Source: Prevotella sp. (GTDB lineage: Bacteria; Bacteroidota; Bacteroidia; Bacteroidales; Bacteroidaceae). From it: a DNA stretch of 64,000 nucleotides. The notes under the pieces were generated by a model that saw nothing but the letters and a program-made list of their open reading frames with translations, searched no databases and was not told where the DNA came from. Each line of letters begins with the position of its first letter. Within the stretch, counting starts at the first letter, position 1. Of this stretch, positions 17,164-25,269 are shown piece after piece. A program made the position numbers and the translations under genes. The DNA lies in the NCBI GenBank assembly GCA_017428925.1, contig JAFRPY010000044.1, forward strand, positions 61,882 to 125,881. The letters are read 5' to 3'.

Positions 17164-17342
17164 TAATCAGTTACCCCCCCCGATACTGAATATTTTTGAG
17201 GTAGAATGACCTGACGAAAATCCGCATGATGCTGGCTTTATCCCCCTGCTTGCCAGCATTTCCCGATTATGGCCACAGGGTTCGGACGGGCAGGCCACGA
17301 GCAGCGCCAAAAGCCATTTATTTCTTTTTAACCTCTGATTTA
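17164..17342 (+). ncRNA. Candidate structured RNA or long leader
   Basis: Possible pairings seen by eye are: TCAGT 17167-17171 with ACTGA 17185-17189 around eight C; GAGGT 17198-17202 with ACCTC 17331-17335; ATGCTGGC 17229-17236 with GCCAGCAT 17252-17259; TGGCC 17270-17274 with GGCCA 17293-17297. CCCTG (17244-17248) and CAGGG (17276-17280) in the two hairpin loops could kiss. A second -7 box for the next gene follows at 17365, so this may be a free RNA rather than a leader. I do not recognise the family. Confidence 0.5.
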
Positions 17343-17364
17343 GCGGTTTTCCAGATTAATTACT

Positions 17365-17372
17365 TAACTTTG
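17365..17372 (+). promoter_or_regulatory. -7 box of the DUF3298-like gene
   Basis: TAACTTTG at 17365-17372, with a weak TTTA 22 bases upstream, 21 bases before the ATG at 17394. Confidence 0.55.
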
Positions 17373-17393
17373 CACCGCAATACGCGCGCATAT

Positions 17394-18194
17394 ATGAAAA
17401 GAAATATCATGGTTTGGATTGCCGCCCTGGCTATTGCAGCCTGCGGCAACGAAGGACAACGCACGGTGACCAAGGCCGGCAGCATCGATCTGGACAGCAT
17501 CACGGTGGACACTACGGTGGCACTCACCGACGATGCCGACGCACCCAAGGCCCACATCCACCTGAGCATGGTCTACGGCAAGGGCGATGAGAGCAAGGCG
17601 CTGAACAAGACCATCGTGCACGCCGCCCTGATTGCTCCCGACTACATGGGAATGCTGAGCGACGACGTGACCGTAAGACAGGCCGTAGACTCGTTTGTTA
17701 TCAACTATATCAGCGACTACCTGAGGGACTATGCCCCACTCTACCGCGGCGACCGCGAGCACCGCCAGTCGTATGAGTCGGAATTCACGTGCCATTGCAC
17801 GGTGGAGAACAACCGCGACGGCATCGTCAGCTATATCGCCCACAGCAACACCTACGGCGGCGGCGAGCACAGCGTGAGTTCGACCATCGTGAAGAACATC
17901 GAGCTGAAGACGGGAAAGATTCTGACCTTGGAGGACATCTTCGTGCCCGGCTACGAGCAGCCGCTGAAGGACCTCATCGTCGAGGAACTGTGCCACCGGC
18001 AAGACGCCAGCTCGCTCACGGATTTGCAGGAGAAAGGCTTCTTCTCGGGCATCGAGCCCTATGCCACCGACAACTTTGTACTGGGCGACGGCGAAATCAG
18101 GTTCGTCTACGTCGACTCTGAGATTGCGCCCCACGAGACGGGTGAAATCACGGTGGTGCTGGACGACAGTAAAATTAAACAACTGATGAAATGA
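17394..18194 (+). CDS. DUF3298/RsiV-like lipoprotein
   Basis: A 266-residue predicted lipoprotein: MKRNIMVWIAALAIAACGNE contains a short hydrophobic segment and a lipobox Cys at 17. The C-terminal half has TYGGGEHSVSS and IELKTGKILTLEDIF, then EIAPHETGEITVVL, the pattern of DUF3298 (RsiV C-terminal-like) domains, preceded by a DUF4163-like region. The start at 17394 was preferred to the open frame from 17226, whose first 56 codons cover a promoter and the candidate RNA. It overlaps rsmG by 4 bases (ATGA). Function unknown. Confidence 0.8.
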   Translation: MKRNIMVWIAALAIAACGNEGQRTVTKAGSIDLDSITVDTTVALTDDADAPKAHIHLSMVYGKGDESKALNKTIVHAALIAPDYMGMLSDDVTVRQAVDSFVINYISDYLRDYAPLYRGDREHRQSYESEFTCHCTVENNRDGIVSYIAHSNTYGGGEHSVSSTIVKNIELKTGKILTLEDIFVPGYEQPLKDLIVEELCHRQDASSLTDLQEKGFFSGIEPYATDNFVLGDGEIRFVYVDSEIAPHETGEITVVLDDSKIKQLMK

Positions 18195-18817
18195 GCATCG
18201 ACATCCTGCTGAAATACTTCCCAACACTTACCGACGAGCAGCAAAGGCAATACGAGGCTCTCTACGACCTCTACGCCGACTGGAACGCGAAAATCAACGT
18301 CATTTCGCGCAAGGACATCGAGAACCTCTACGAGCACCACGTGCTCCACTCGCTGGCCATTGCCAAGGCGCTGCGATTCGTGCCAGGCACCCGCATACTC
18401 GACTTCGGCACAGGCGGCGGTTTCCCCGGAATCCCCCTGGCCATCATGTTCCCCGAATGCCAGTTCAAGCTTATCGACGGCACGGGAAAGAAAATCCGTG
18501 TGGCCAACGAGGTGGCTGCGGCCATCGGACTGAAGAACTGCCAGGCGGTTCACCTCAGGGGCGAGGAAGAGAAGGAGCGGTTCGACTTCGTGGTGTCGCG
18601 TGCCGTGATGCCCCTGCCCGATTTGATGAAGATTGTCCGCAAGAACATCTCGGGCAAGCAGAAGAATGCGATGGGCAACGGCATCATCGTGCTGAAAGGC
18701 GGTGATGTACAGGGCGAGACACATCCCTTCAGGAAAATTGCCGAGACCTACGGAATCAGCCAGTGGTTCCAGGAAGAATGGTTTAAGGAGAAACACTTAA
18801 TATACGTGCCATGCTGA
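18191..18817 (+). CDS. rsmG: 16S rRNA (guanine527-N7) methyltransferase
   Basis: A 208-residue SAM-dependent methyltransferase modifying G527 of 16S rRNA. Visible are NVISRKDIENLYEHHVLHSL (the RsmG N-terminal signature), the SAM-binding ILDFGTGGGFPGIPLAI, and DFVVSRAVMPL. The start overlaps the lipoprotein stop as ATGA, and its end overlaps the next gene by 7 bases, so the genes are tightly coupled. Length is normal. Confidence 0.95.
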   Translation: MSIDILLKYFPTLTDEQQRQYEALYDLYADWNAKINVISRKDIENLYEHHVLHSLAIAKALRFVPGTRILDFGTGGGFPGIPLAIMFPECQFKLIDGTGKKIRVANEVAAAIGLKNCQAVHLRGEEEKERFDFVVSRAVMPLPDLMKIVRKNISGKQKNAMGNGIIVLKGGDVQGETHPFRKIAETYGISQWFQEEWFKEKHLIYVPC

Positions 18818-19458
18818 AAGTACAGAGATTCGTCTGCAATATGTTCGCCGAGAACACCTACCTGGTGTGGGACGACACCCGCGAGTGCGTCATCATCGAC
18901 TGCGGCGCCTTCTATCCCGAAGAGCGCACGGCCATCGAGAACTTCATCCGCCGCGAGGAACTGAAACCCGTACACCTGCTTTGCACCCACGGACACATCG
19001 ACCACGTGATGGGCAACGGCTTCATCAGCAAGACCTACGGACTGAATCCCGAGGTGCATGCCAACGACGAGTACCTGATGAGGGACATTGCCGGGCAGGC
19101 GCGCTCGATGGTGGGAATGGACTACACGGAATACGTGCCGCGAGTGGGCAAATACCTGCACTCGACGGACAAGATAAGCTTTGGCAACCACACGCTGGAG
19201 CTGATACACACACCGGGACACACACCCGGAGGCATCGTCATCTGGTGCAAGGAGGAGAAAATCGCCTTCACGGGCGACACGCTCTTCAACATGTCGGTGG
19301 GAAGAACCGACTTCCCCGGAGGCTCATGGGAGCAGCTGATGGACAGCCTGAAGCGGCTGGCACGTGAACTGCCACCCGAGACTACGCTCCTCAGCGGCCA
19401 CGGCAACCAGACGACTATGGACTACGAGCTGCAATGGAACCTTTACATGAAGGCTTAA
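18811..19458 (+). CDS. MBL-fold metallo-hydrolase (glyoxalase II-like)
   Basis: A 215-residue metallo-beta-lactamase-fold hydrolase. The zinc motif is THGHIDH (HxHxDH), followed by TPGHTPGGIVIW (ligand His), FTGDTLF (bridging Asp) and LLSGHGNQTT (last ligand His). Proteins of this kind hydrolyse S-lactoylglutathione-like thioesters or persulfides; the exact substrate is unknown. The gene starts inside the end of rsmG and is followed by ruvC. Confidence 0.9.
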   Translation: MLKVQRFVCNMFAENTYLVWDDTRECVIIDCGAFYPEERTAIENFIRREELKPVHLLCTHGHIDHVMGNGFISKTYGLNPEVHANDEYLMRDIAGQARSMVGMDYTEYVPRVGKYLHSTDKISFGNHTLELIHTPGHTPGGIVIWCKEEKIAFTGDTLFNMSVGRTDFPGGSWEQLMDSLKRLARELPPETTLLSGHGNQTTMDYELQWNLYMKA

Positions 19459-19476
19459 CAGTTAACTGAGGCGACA

Positions 19477-20040
19477 GTGGGCAGCGAGAAAATCATATTG
19501 GGCATCGACCCCGGAACCAACATGATGGGGTACGGACTGCTGAAGGTCAGCGGCAACCGCGCCGAGATGATGGCTATGGGCGTCATCGACATGAGGAAGC
19601 AAAGCGACCCCTATCTGCGGCTGGGCTACATCTTCGAGCGCGTCACGGGAATCATCAACGAGTTCCTGCCCGACGAAATGGCCATCGAGGCCCCATTCTT
19701 CGGCAAGAACGTGCAGTCGATGCTGAAACTCGGACGGGCACAGGGAGTGGCCATTGCTGCCGCCATCCACCGCGACATTCCCATCCACGAATATGCGCCG
19801 CTGAAAATAAAGATGGCCATCACGGGCAACGGCTCGGCATCGAAGGAACAGGTGGCCGGTATGCTGCAAAGGCTGCTCAACCTGAAGGCCGACGACATGC
19901 CCCAGTTCATGGATGCCACCGATGCGCTGGGAGCCGCCTACTGCCACTTCATGCAGGCTTCAAGGCCAGAGAGCGGCGCACGCCACTACTCGTCGTGGAA
20001 GGATTTTGCACAGAAGAACGAAAATAGAGTGAAGAGATAG
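19477..20040 (+). CDS. ruvC: Holliday junction endonuclease RuvC
   Basis: A 187-residue RNase H-fold resolvase. Acidic active-site motifs are visible: [14 protein letters not shown] (first Asp), [14 protein letters not shown] (Glu) and [12 protein letters not shown] (C-terminal Asp pair). The start appears to be a GTG at 19477, since no ATG precedes the first strand. It resolves four-way junctions with RuvAB. It is part of the rsmG-MBL-ruvC-ABC run. Confidence 0.94.
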   Translation: MGSEKIILGIDPGTNMMGYGLLKVSGNRAEMMAMGVIDMRKQSDPYLRLGYIFERVTGIINEFLPDEMAIEAPFFGKNVQSMLKLGRAQGVAIAAAIHRDIPIHEYAPLKIKMAITGNGSASKEQVAGMLQRLLNLKADDMPQFMDATDALGAAYCHFMQASRPESGARHYSSWKDFAQKNENRVKR

Positions 20041-20045
20041 CTGTG

Positions 20046-21524
20046 ATGCAGGTGATTATCAAGATAAAAGACGGAGTGACGCGTATGCCCGGCTGGCGAC
20101 TGAAAGAGCCTGCACAGTTTGAGCTTTGCGACGGCGAGCACATTGCCATTGTGGGGCCCAACGGCGGCGGAAAGACGATGCTCGTCGACATGATTACCTG
20201 CGCACACCCGCTGGTGATGAACGACCCTGAATACGACTTCAGGCCTTCGGAAAAGCCGCTGGTGAGCGACAACATCCAGTACATCACCTTCCGCGACTCG
20301 TATGGTACGAAAAGCGCCTACTACCTGCAGCAGCGATGGAACCAGACGGAGATAGACAACGAGACGCCGACGGTGGGCAGCGTGCTGGAAGAGGCTTTCC
20401 TGCAAACGGGCGACGACACACCAGAGCGCCGCACGATGCAGCAGCACCTGTACCAACTGTTCCACCTGGAGCACTTGATGGACAAGTACGTCATCCTGAT
20501 GTCGAGCGGTGAGACAAGGAAATTCCAGCTGGTGGAGACTTTGCTGAGAAACCCCAGGGTGCTCATCATGGACAATCCGTTCATCGGCCTCGACGCCGAG
20601 ACGCGCGACCAGCTACGTGACCTGCTCACCGCACTCTCTGAGGAACGCGCCCTGCAAATCATACTGGTGCTCTCGAAGACCGACGACATTCCGCCCTTCA
20701 TCACCCATGTGGTGGAAGTGAGCGACATGAAGACCAGCCGGAAGAAGACCATCGCCGACTATCTCGCTACAAGGGTTCCCTACCCTGCCCGGGTGTTGAG
20801 CCGCGAGAAGGAAGAGCGGATTCTGAGCCTCCCCTATAGCGAGAGCGAATACAAGTCGCGTGAGGTGGTGAAGATGAACAAAGTGAGCATCCGCTATGGT
20901 GAGCGTACCATACTGAGCGAACTCGACTGGACGGTGAACAACGGCGAGCGGTGGGCACTGAGTGGACCAAACGGTGCCGGAAAGTCAACGCTGCTCTCGC
21001 TGATATGCGCCGACAATCCCCAAAGCTATGCGTGCGACATCGCACTATTCGGCGTTCCACGGGGCTCTGGCGAAACCATCTGGGACATCAAGAAGCACAT
21101 CGGCTATGTGTCGCCCGAGATGCACCGCGCCTACATGCGCGACCTGCCCGTCATCCGCATTGTTGCAAGCGGCCTGAAAGACTCCATCGGACTCTACGTA
21201 AAACCCGACGAGAGCGAATATGGTATTTGCCGGTTCTGGATGGACATCTTCGGGCTGAAGGGAATGGAGGAACGCACGTTCATGAAACTATCGAGCGGCG
21301 AGCAGCGGCTGGTATTGCTGGCAAGGGCATTCGTGAAAGACCCCGAGCTGCTGATACTCGACGAACCGCTTCACGGACTCGACAACAGCAACCGAAGGCT
21401 TGTGAAGGACGTCATCGAAGCCTTCTGCCGACGCCGCAACAAGACCATGATCATGGTCACCCACTATCAAGAAGAATTACCCGATTGTATAACTCATCAA
21501 ATAAAATTAAAAAGACACGTATGA
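20046..21524 (+). CDS. Double ATP-binding ABC protein (ModF/YjjK-like)
   Basis: About 492 residues with two fused ABC ATPase domains and no membrane segment. Domain 1 has Walker A GPNGGGKTML, signature MSSGETRKF and Walker B VLIMDNPFIGLD. Domain 2 has [17 protein letters not shown] and LLILDEPLHGLD. This fits the ModF (photorepair-like) group rather than ABC-F, which has a long inter-domain linker. The ATG at 20046 is used; a GTG one codon upstream at 20043 is equally possible. Its stop overlaps the next gene's ATG. Function unknown. Confidence 0.85.
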   Translation: MQVIIKIKDGVTRMPGWRLKEPAQFELCDGEHIAIVGPNGGGKTMLVDMITCAHPLVMNDPEYDFRPSEKPLVSDNIQYITFRDSYGTKSAYYLQQRWNQTEIDNETPTVGSVLEEAFLQTGDDTPERRTMQQHLYQLFHLEHLMDKYVILMSSGETRKFQLVETLLRNPRVLIMDNPFIGLDAETRDQLRDLLTALSEERALQIILVLSKTDDIPPFITHVVEVSDMKTSRKKTIADYLATRVPYPARVLSREKEERILSLPYSESEYKSREVVKMNKVSIRYGERTILSELDWTVNNGERWALSGPNGAGKSTLLSLICADNPQSYACDIALFGVPRGSGETIWDIKKHIGYVSPEMHRAYMRDLPVIRIVASGLKDSIGLYVKPDESEYGICRFWMDIFGLKGMEERTFMKLSSGEQRLVLLARAFVKDPELLILDEPLHGLDNSNRRLVKDVIEAFCRRRNKTMIMVTHYQEELPDCITHQIKLKRHV

Positions 21525-22018
21525 AAAAATTTGCTTTAATGATTTTGCTCAGCTGCACATTTGCCCTGAGCACTCAGGCACAAGAAGTGTGGAAGGAAGT
21601 CAGAAGACTGTCGAAGCAGGTGGCCGACAACACCGACAAGGACATTCAGACGCGCAAGATTGCCACCTTCAAGATTGACGCGCTCGACTACATGAAGCAG
21701 CGCTACTACGAGCAGATGCAAGACAGCAGCGTCTCGGTGTTCTACAACAAGCTCGACCACCAGGCTTACGCACTCTATGACTACGTCAACCAGTTCATCG
21801 ACCAAATTGCAAAGGCCGAGAAGAAAAAGGATAAGAAGGCTGTGGTAGACCTCTTCAAGCGCACCAGCCTGGAGAACTGCAAGTTCTTCGATACCGACGA
21901 AGACCTGGTGAACGCCTACATGAAGACAGAAGGCTACATCACCCAGTTCTCGCTCGATACTGACTGGGAAAAGGCCAACGAGGCCATTAAGATAAAGCTA
22001 AAGCTGAAAGCCTACTAA
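21521..22018 (+). CDS. Small secreted protein of unknown function
   Basis: A 165-residue protein with a clear signal peptide (MKKFALMILLSCTFALSTQAQ) and a helical, charged mature part (LSKQVADNTDKDIQTRKIA, LDYMKQRYYEQMQ). No catalytic motif was recognised. The ATG overlaps the ABC gene stop (ATGA), so it is translationally coupled to it. Its stop is only 7 bases from the convergent LuxR-type gene's stop. Related hypothetical proteins are probably common in Bacteroidales, but no function can be given. Confidence 0.8.
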   Translation: MKKFALMILLSCTFALSTQAQEVWKEVRRLSKQVADNTDKDIQTRKIATFKIDALDYMKQRYYEQMQDSSVSVFYNKLDHQAYALYDYVNQFIDQIAKAEKKKDKKAVVDLFKRTSLENCKFFDTDEDLVNAYMKTEGYITQFSLDTDWEKANEAIKIKLKLKAY

Positions 22019-22025
22019 GCGGGCG

Positions 22026-22613
22026 TCAGATCTTGCTGATGTCAACGTAGCCGTGCGTAACGGCATAGATGGTAAGCGCTGAAACCGACTTCACGCCGAG
22101 TTTCTCCATGATGTTCCGGCGATGCGTTACCACCGTTGACAAGGCAATGTTCAGTTGCTCGGCAATTTCTTTGTTGATGAACCCCTGTACAATCAGGTTC
22201 ATCACCTCAATCTCACGGTCGGAAAGTACCTTCTGCTGGAATACCTTAGGCAGTTCGGGTAAGTTCCGGCCGTTTGCATGAGCACCCTGCTGCAAGGAAA
22301 GCAGCGAGTGGATAAGTTGTTTTTCGGGGACATTGGTGCAGATGCAATGAAAGCCGTCAATCCACGACTCTGGCGAGACGGTGAGCACAATTGTACGGCG
22401 GCGACAGTCCATAAAGAAATCGCGATTGTCGAGCACAATACTCATGGCAACGAAGTAATGTACGTATTCTTCGGGATGATTCATCTGGAGCTCAGCCAAC
22501 GAGCCATAGGAATCAACGGTCATAATGGGCATGACATTCTGGAGAATGTCCTTCAGCCCGATGACGGCCAGGGTATTGGGATCGACAATCGCGATTTTAG
22601 GTGCCTTCTGCAT
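22026..22613 (-). CDS. LuxR-type transcriptional regulator with receiver-like N-terminus
   Basis: A 195-residue regulator. The C-terminal HTH (about 128-190) is classical LuxR: LSDREIEVMNLIVQGFINKE and LNIALSTVVTHRRNIMEKLG. The N-terminus resembles a response-regulator receiver (KIAIVDPNTLAVIGLKDIL), but the strand that should carry the phospho-acceptor Asp reads YFVAMSIVL with no obvious Asp at the normal place. It may therefore not be controlled by phosphorylation. It begins 24 bases after the decarboxylase beta subunit, so it is probably the last gene of that operon. Confidence 0.85.
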   Translation of the reverse strand: MQKAPKIAIVDPNTLAVIGLKDILQNVMPIMTVDSYGSLAELQMNHPEEYVHYFVAMSIVLDNRDFFMDCRRRTIVLTVSPESWIDGFHCICTNVPEKQLIHSLLSLQQGAHANGRNLPELPKVFQQKVLSDREIEVMNLIVQGFINKEIAEQLNIALSTVVTHRRNIMEKLGVKSVSALTIYAVTHGYVDISKI

Positions 22614-22637
22614 AGACGATTCCAGTCGTATTTCAGA

Positions 22638-23795
22638 TTACGAGAGGAAGCCGAGCAAGGCACCTGCTGCAACGGCTGAACCGATAACGCCGGCAACATT
22701 CGGGCCCATGGCGTGCATAAGCAGGAAGTTGTGGCGGTCGTATTCAAGGCCGAGGTTGTTGGATATACGTGCGGCCATTGGCACAGCACTCACGCCCGCA
22801 TTACCAATGAGCGGGTTGATTTTCTTGTCTTTCGAGAGGAAGAGGTTCATGAACTTCACGAACAGCACGCCGCTCATCGTGGCAACAATGAACGCACAGG
22901 CGCCGATGAAGAAGATGAAGATGGTGTTCATCGTCAGGAACTCACTGGCCTGAGTGGAACAGCCCACAGTAAGACCGAGCAACATCACGACGATGTCGTT
23001 AAGTGCGCTGCCTGCAGTCTTTGCAAGACGGGTAGTTTTTCCCGACTCCTTCAGCAGGTTACCGAAGAAAAGCATACCGAGAAGCGGAAGGCCTGAAGGC
23101 ACGATGAACGCCGTCAGCAGCAAGCCGATAATCGGGAACAGAATGCGCTCCGTCTGGCTGACGTGACGCGGAGCCTTCATCTTGATGACGCGCTCCTTCT
23201 TGGTGGTGAGCAAACGCATCAGTACGGGCTGAATCACGGGAACCAAGGCCATGTAGGAATAAGCGCAGACGGCAATGGCACCCATCAGGTTTGGTGCGGT
23301 CTTCGACGAAAGGAAGATGGCCGTAGGACCGTCGGCACCACCGATGATGGCGATACCAGCAGCCTGATTAGGCTCGAAGCCCAAGGCAAGGGCAGTCATA
23401 TAGGCCCCGAAGATACCGAACTGTGCGGCAGCACCGATAAGGATAAGCTTGGGGTTGGAAATGAGCGCCGAGAAGTCGGTCATGGCTCCGATACCCAGGA
23501 ACACCAACGGAGGATACCATCCCTGGCGAACACCCTGATAGAAGATGTTCAAGACGGAGTTGTCCTCGTAGAGACCAATCTCAAGTCCAGCGTCGGCCCT
23601 GAAGGGTATATTGCCGAGGATGATGCCAAGACCAATGGGAACAAGCAACAGTGGTTCGAAGTCTTTCCTGATGGCAAGCCAGATGAAGAAGGCTCCCACA
23701 GCAATCATAATGAGGTTGGGTATAGTGGCATTCGAGAAGCCAGTATACGTCAGGAACTCATTGAAGTTGTTTATGATGAATTCAGTAAACGACAT
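22638..23795 (-). CDS. mmdB: Sodium-translocating decarboxylase beta subunit
   Basis: A 385-residue polytopic membrane protein of the OadB/MmdB/GcdB family. It decarboxylates carboxybiotin and exports sodium ions. Landmarks are GIGAMTDFSALISNPKLILIGAAAQ, the diagnostic IIGGADGPTAIFLSSK, and the C-terminal NPLIGNAGVSAVPMAARI with HNFLLMHAMGPNVAGVIGSA. It is encoded with a biotin carrier and the delta subunit, 15 kb from the alpha subunit at 6545. Confidence 0.95.
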   Translation of the reverse strand: MSFTEFIINNFNEFLTYTGFSNATIPNLIMIAVGAFFIWLAIRKDFEPLLLVPIGLGIILGNIPFRADAGLEIGLYEDNSVLNIFYQGVRQGWYPPLVFLGIGAMTDFSALISNPKLILIGAAAQFGIFGAYMTALALGFEPNQAAGIAIIGGADGPTAIFLSSKTAPNLMGAIAVCAYSYMALVPVIQPVLMRLLTTKKERVIKMKAPRHVSQTERILFPIIGLLLTAFIVPSGLPLLGMLFFGNLLKESGKTTRLAKTAGSALNDIVVMLLGLTVGCSTQASEFLTMNTIFIFFIGACAFIVATMSGVLFVKFMNLFLSKDKKINPLIGNAGVSAVPMAARISNNLGLEYDRHNFLLMHAMGPNVAGVIGSAVAAGALLGFLS

Positions 23796-23813
23796 TTTTC
23801 TTCGTTTTTTCTT

Positions 23814-24266
23814 TTATCCAATAGTAACGAGAACGGTGCCTTCCATCACAGTGTCACCCTTGTTGACCATTACAGAAGTCACGGTGCCGGAATTCTCGGC
23901 CTCGATGTTGTTCTGCATCTTCATAGCCTCAAGAATAACCACTACGTCGCCAGCATTGACCGACTGGCCTACGGCCACCTTGACATCGGTGATGGTGCCT
24001 GGCAGCGGAGCCGTCACCTTGGCACCGGCGCCGGGAGTTGCAGCAGCTGCGGGAGCTGCCACTGGAGCGGCGGCAGGAGTAGCAACCTTCGAAGCTTCCA
24101 CCTTTGCAGGCTCCACCTTCTTCACCTTCGGAGCAGCCTTGATGGGTTGCTTCATTTCCACTTCGAATGGAATGCCATTCACATTGACCTTTGCGATGTT
24201 ACCTTCAACATCTTCAATCTCTACGGTGTAGTCGACACCCTGTACTTTATATTCGTATTTGTTCAT
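23814..24266 (-). CDS. Biotin carrier subunit of the decarboxylase, copy 2
   Basis: A 150-residue biotin carrier with the same layout as the one at 8393. The N-terminus is MNKYEYKVQGVDYTVEIEDV, the linker at about 42-82 is rich in Ala/Pro/Lys, and the biotinyl domain carries EAMKM with the target Lys at 116. It lies between the delta and beta subunit genes with short gaps. Having two carriers suggests either two exchangeable subunits or two complexes; the sequence alone does not decide. Confidence 0.93.
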   Translation of the reverse strand: MNKYEYKVQGVDYTVEIEDVEGNIAKVNVNGIPFEVEMKQPIKAAPKVKKVEPAKVEASKVATPAAAPVAAPAAAATPGAGAKVTAPLPGTITDVKVAVGQSVNAGDVVVILEAMKMQNNIEAENSGTVTSVMVNKGDTVMEGTVLVTIG

Positions 24267-24289
24267 TTTTCCTTAAGTTTATAAATTGA

Positions 24290-25246
24290 TTAGATGTCAT
24301 GATTCCACATGGTGTGATGGGGCTTGATGGTAATGATGCCGCTCTCCACGTCGTGCACGTCCTCCTGATACTGTTTCAGGGCCATAGCGATGACGGCCAT
24401 GTAAATCTCGCGGTCGATGCCCTTCGTGTGGAGTCCGTCCTTCAGCACGACATTGGTCTTGTGGGCAACCTCAACGGCTTTCTCTGTGGTCTTCACGGCT
24501 ACCCTTACAGGCTGTACGCTGGCCGCCTTCTGACCGGCTTTCTTAATGCCTCGCTGGTGCATGATAAACATACCGAACACGCGGAAGAATACATAGAGCA
24601 ACGCAAGACAGAAGAACACAATACCCATGGAAAGCACCGTGATACCGAAGCCATGAGGGTCATCACGCTTTAGTTTGGCTATCTTGCTCTCGTTGATTTC
24701 AATATAGTTGCCGATACCAGGTGTTACGGCTTCAGCGGGCTTCACGTCCCATTGCTGGAAACCGTCCTTAATGCGGGCAAACGATTTGTCGGCAGCAAGT
24801 ACGGGAACGCTGACGGAGTCGATAAGGTCGATGCCGTTGCCATCATAGAGAGCAATCCACGTGGGTTCCTCAGGATTCACCTTCACGTTGAAATGCAGGA
24901 ATCCCTTAGTAGGATTGGAATTAAGGAAGATTAGAAGATGCTGACGAGCCGACATCGAGGAACGACTGTCGCCGTTGGGGATGGGACTCATGAGCGCAAT
25001 ACGCTGAGGTGCAGTAAGGTTCTTGTCGAGCGCTTTCCTGTTTGTAGTGATGAACATTCCCCTCACATTGTACGTGCTGAAGGAAGTATTCACCAGCTCC
25101 ACCCAAGGCAAGTGCTGCCCAAACTCGTCCTGCACGCTGGTCTTGTTGTCAATCAGTACCTCATTGATTTTGATGTTCTTGGCTCCTTGTCCAAACATCA
25201 TCACAGAGGATGAGAGCAAGACCGCTGCAATTAGTATTTTTTTCAT
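24290..25246 (-). CDS. mmdD: Decarboxylase delta subunit (OadG-like) with lamin-tail-like domain
   Basis: A 318-residue membrane protein. A signal peptide (MKKILIAAVLLSSSVMMFG) is followed by an extracytoplasmic beta domain resembling a lamin-tail domain (INEVLIDNK, LPWVELVNTSFSTYNV). A single membrane helix (GITVLSMGIVFFCLALLYVF) is typical of OadG, and the cytoplasmic tail ends in VESGIITIKPHHTMWNHDI. The tail matches the 49-residue subunit at 8204. It anchors the decarboxylase complex. The start at 25246 is fixed by the signal peptide; the longer frame was rejected. Confidence 0.88.
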   Translation of the reverse strand: MKKILIAAVLLSSSVMMFGQGAKNIKINEVLIDNKTSVQDEFGQHLPWVELVNTSFSTYNVRGMFITTNRKALDKNLTAPQRIALMSPIPNGDSRSSMSARQHLLIFLNSNPTKGFLHFNVKVNPEEPTWIALYDGNGIDLIDSVSVPVLAADKSFARIKDGFQQWDVKPAEAVTPGIGNYIEINESKIAKLKRDDPHGFGITVLSMGIVFFCLALLYVFFRVFGMFIMHQRGIKKAGQKAASVQPVRVAVKTTEKAVEVAHKTNVVLKDGLHTKGIDREIYMAVIAMALKQYQEDVHDVESGIITIKPHHTMWNHDI

Positions 25247-25269
25247 TGAGTAAGTATTATATAAATATG

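Noticed and set aside
17211-17217. Hammerhead-ribozyme-like CTGACGA
   Set aside because: The second conserved segment (GAAA) and the three-stem arrangement could not be found at the right distance.
17164-17342. SRP (4.5S) RNA
   Set aside because: The stretch CAGGGTTCGGACGGGCAG loosely resembles the SRP apical loop, but an independent 8-bp hairpin at 17229-17259 does not fit the single long SRP hairpin.
17226-17393. N-terminal extension of the DUF3298-like protein from 17226
   Set aside because: The lipoprotein signal starts at 17394, and the extension covers a promoter and the hairpin-rich region.
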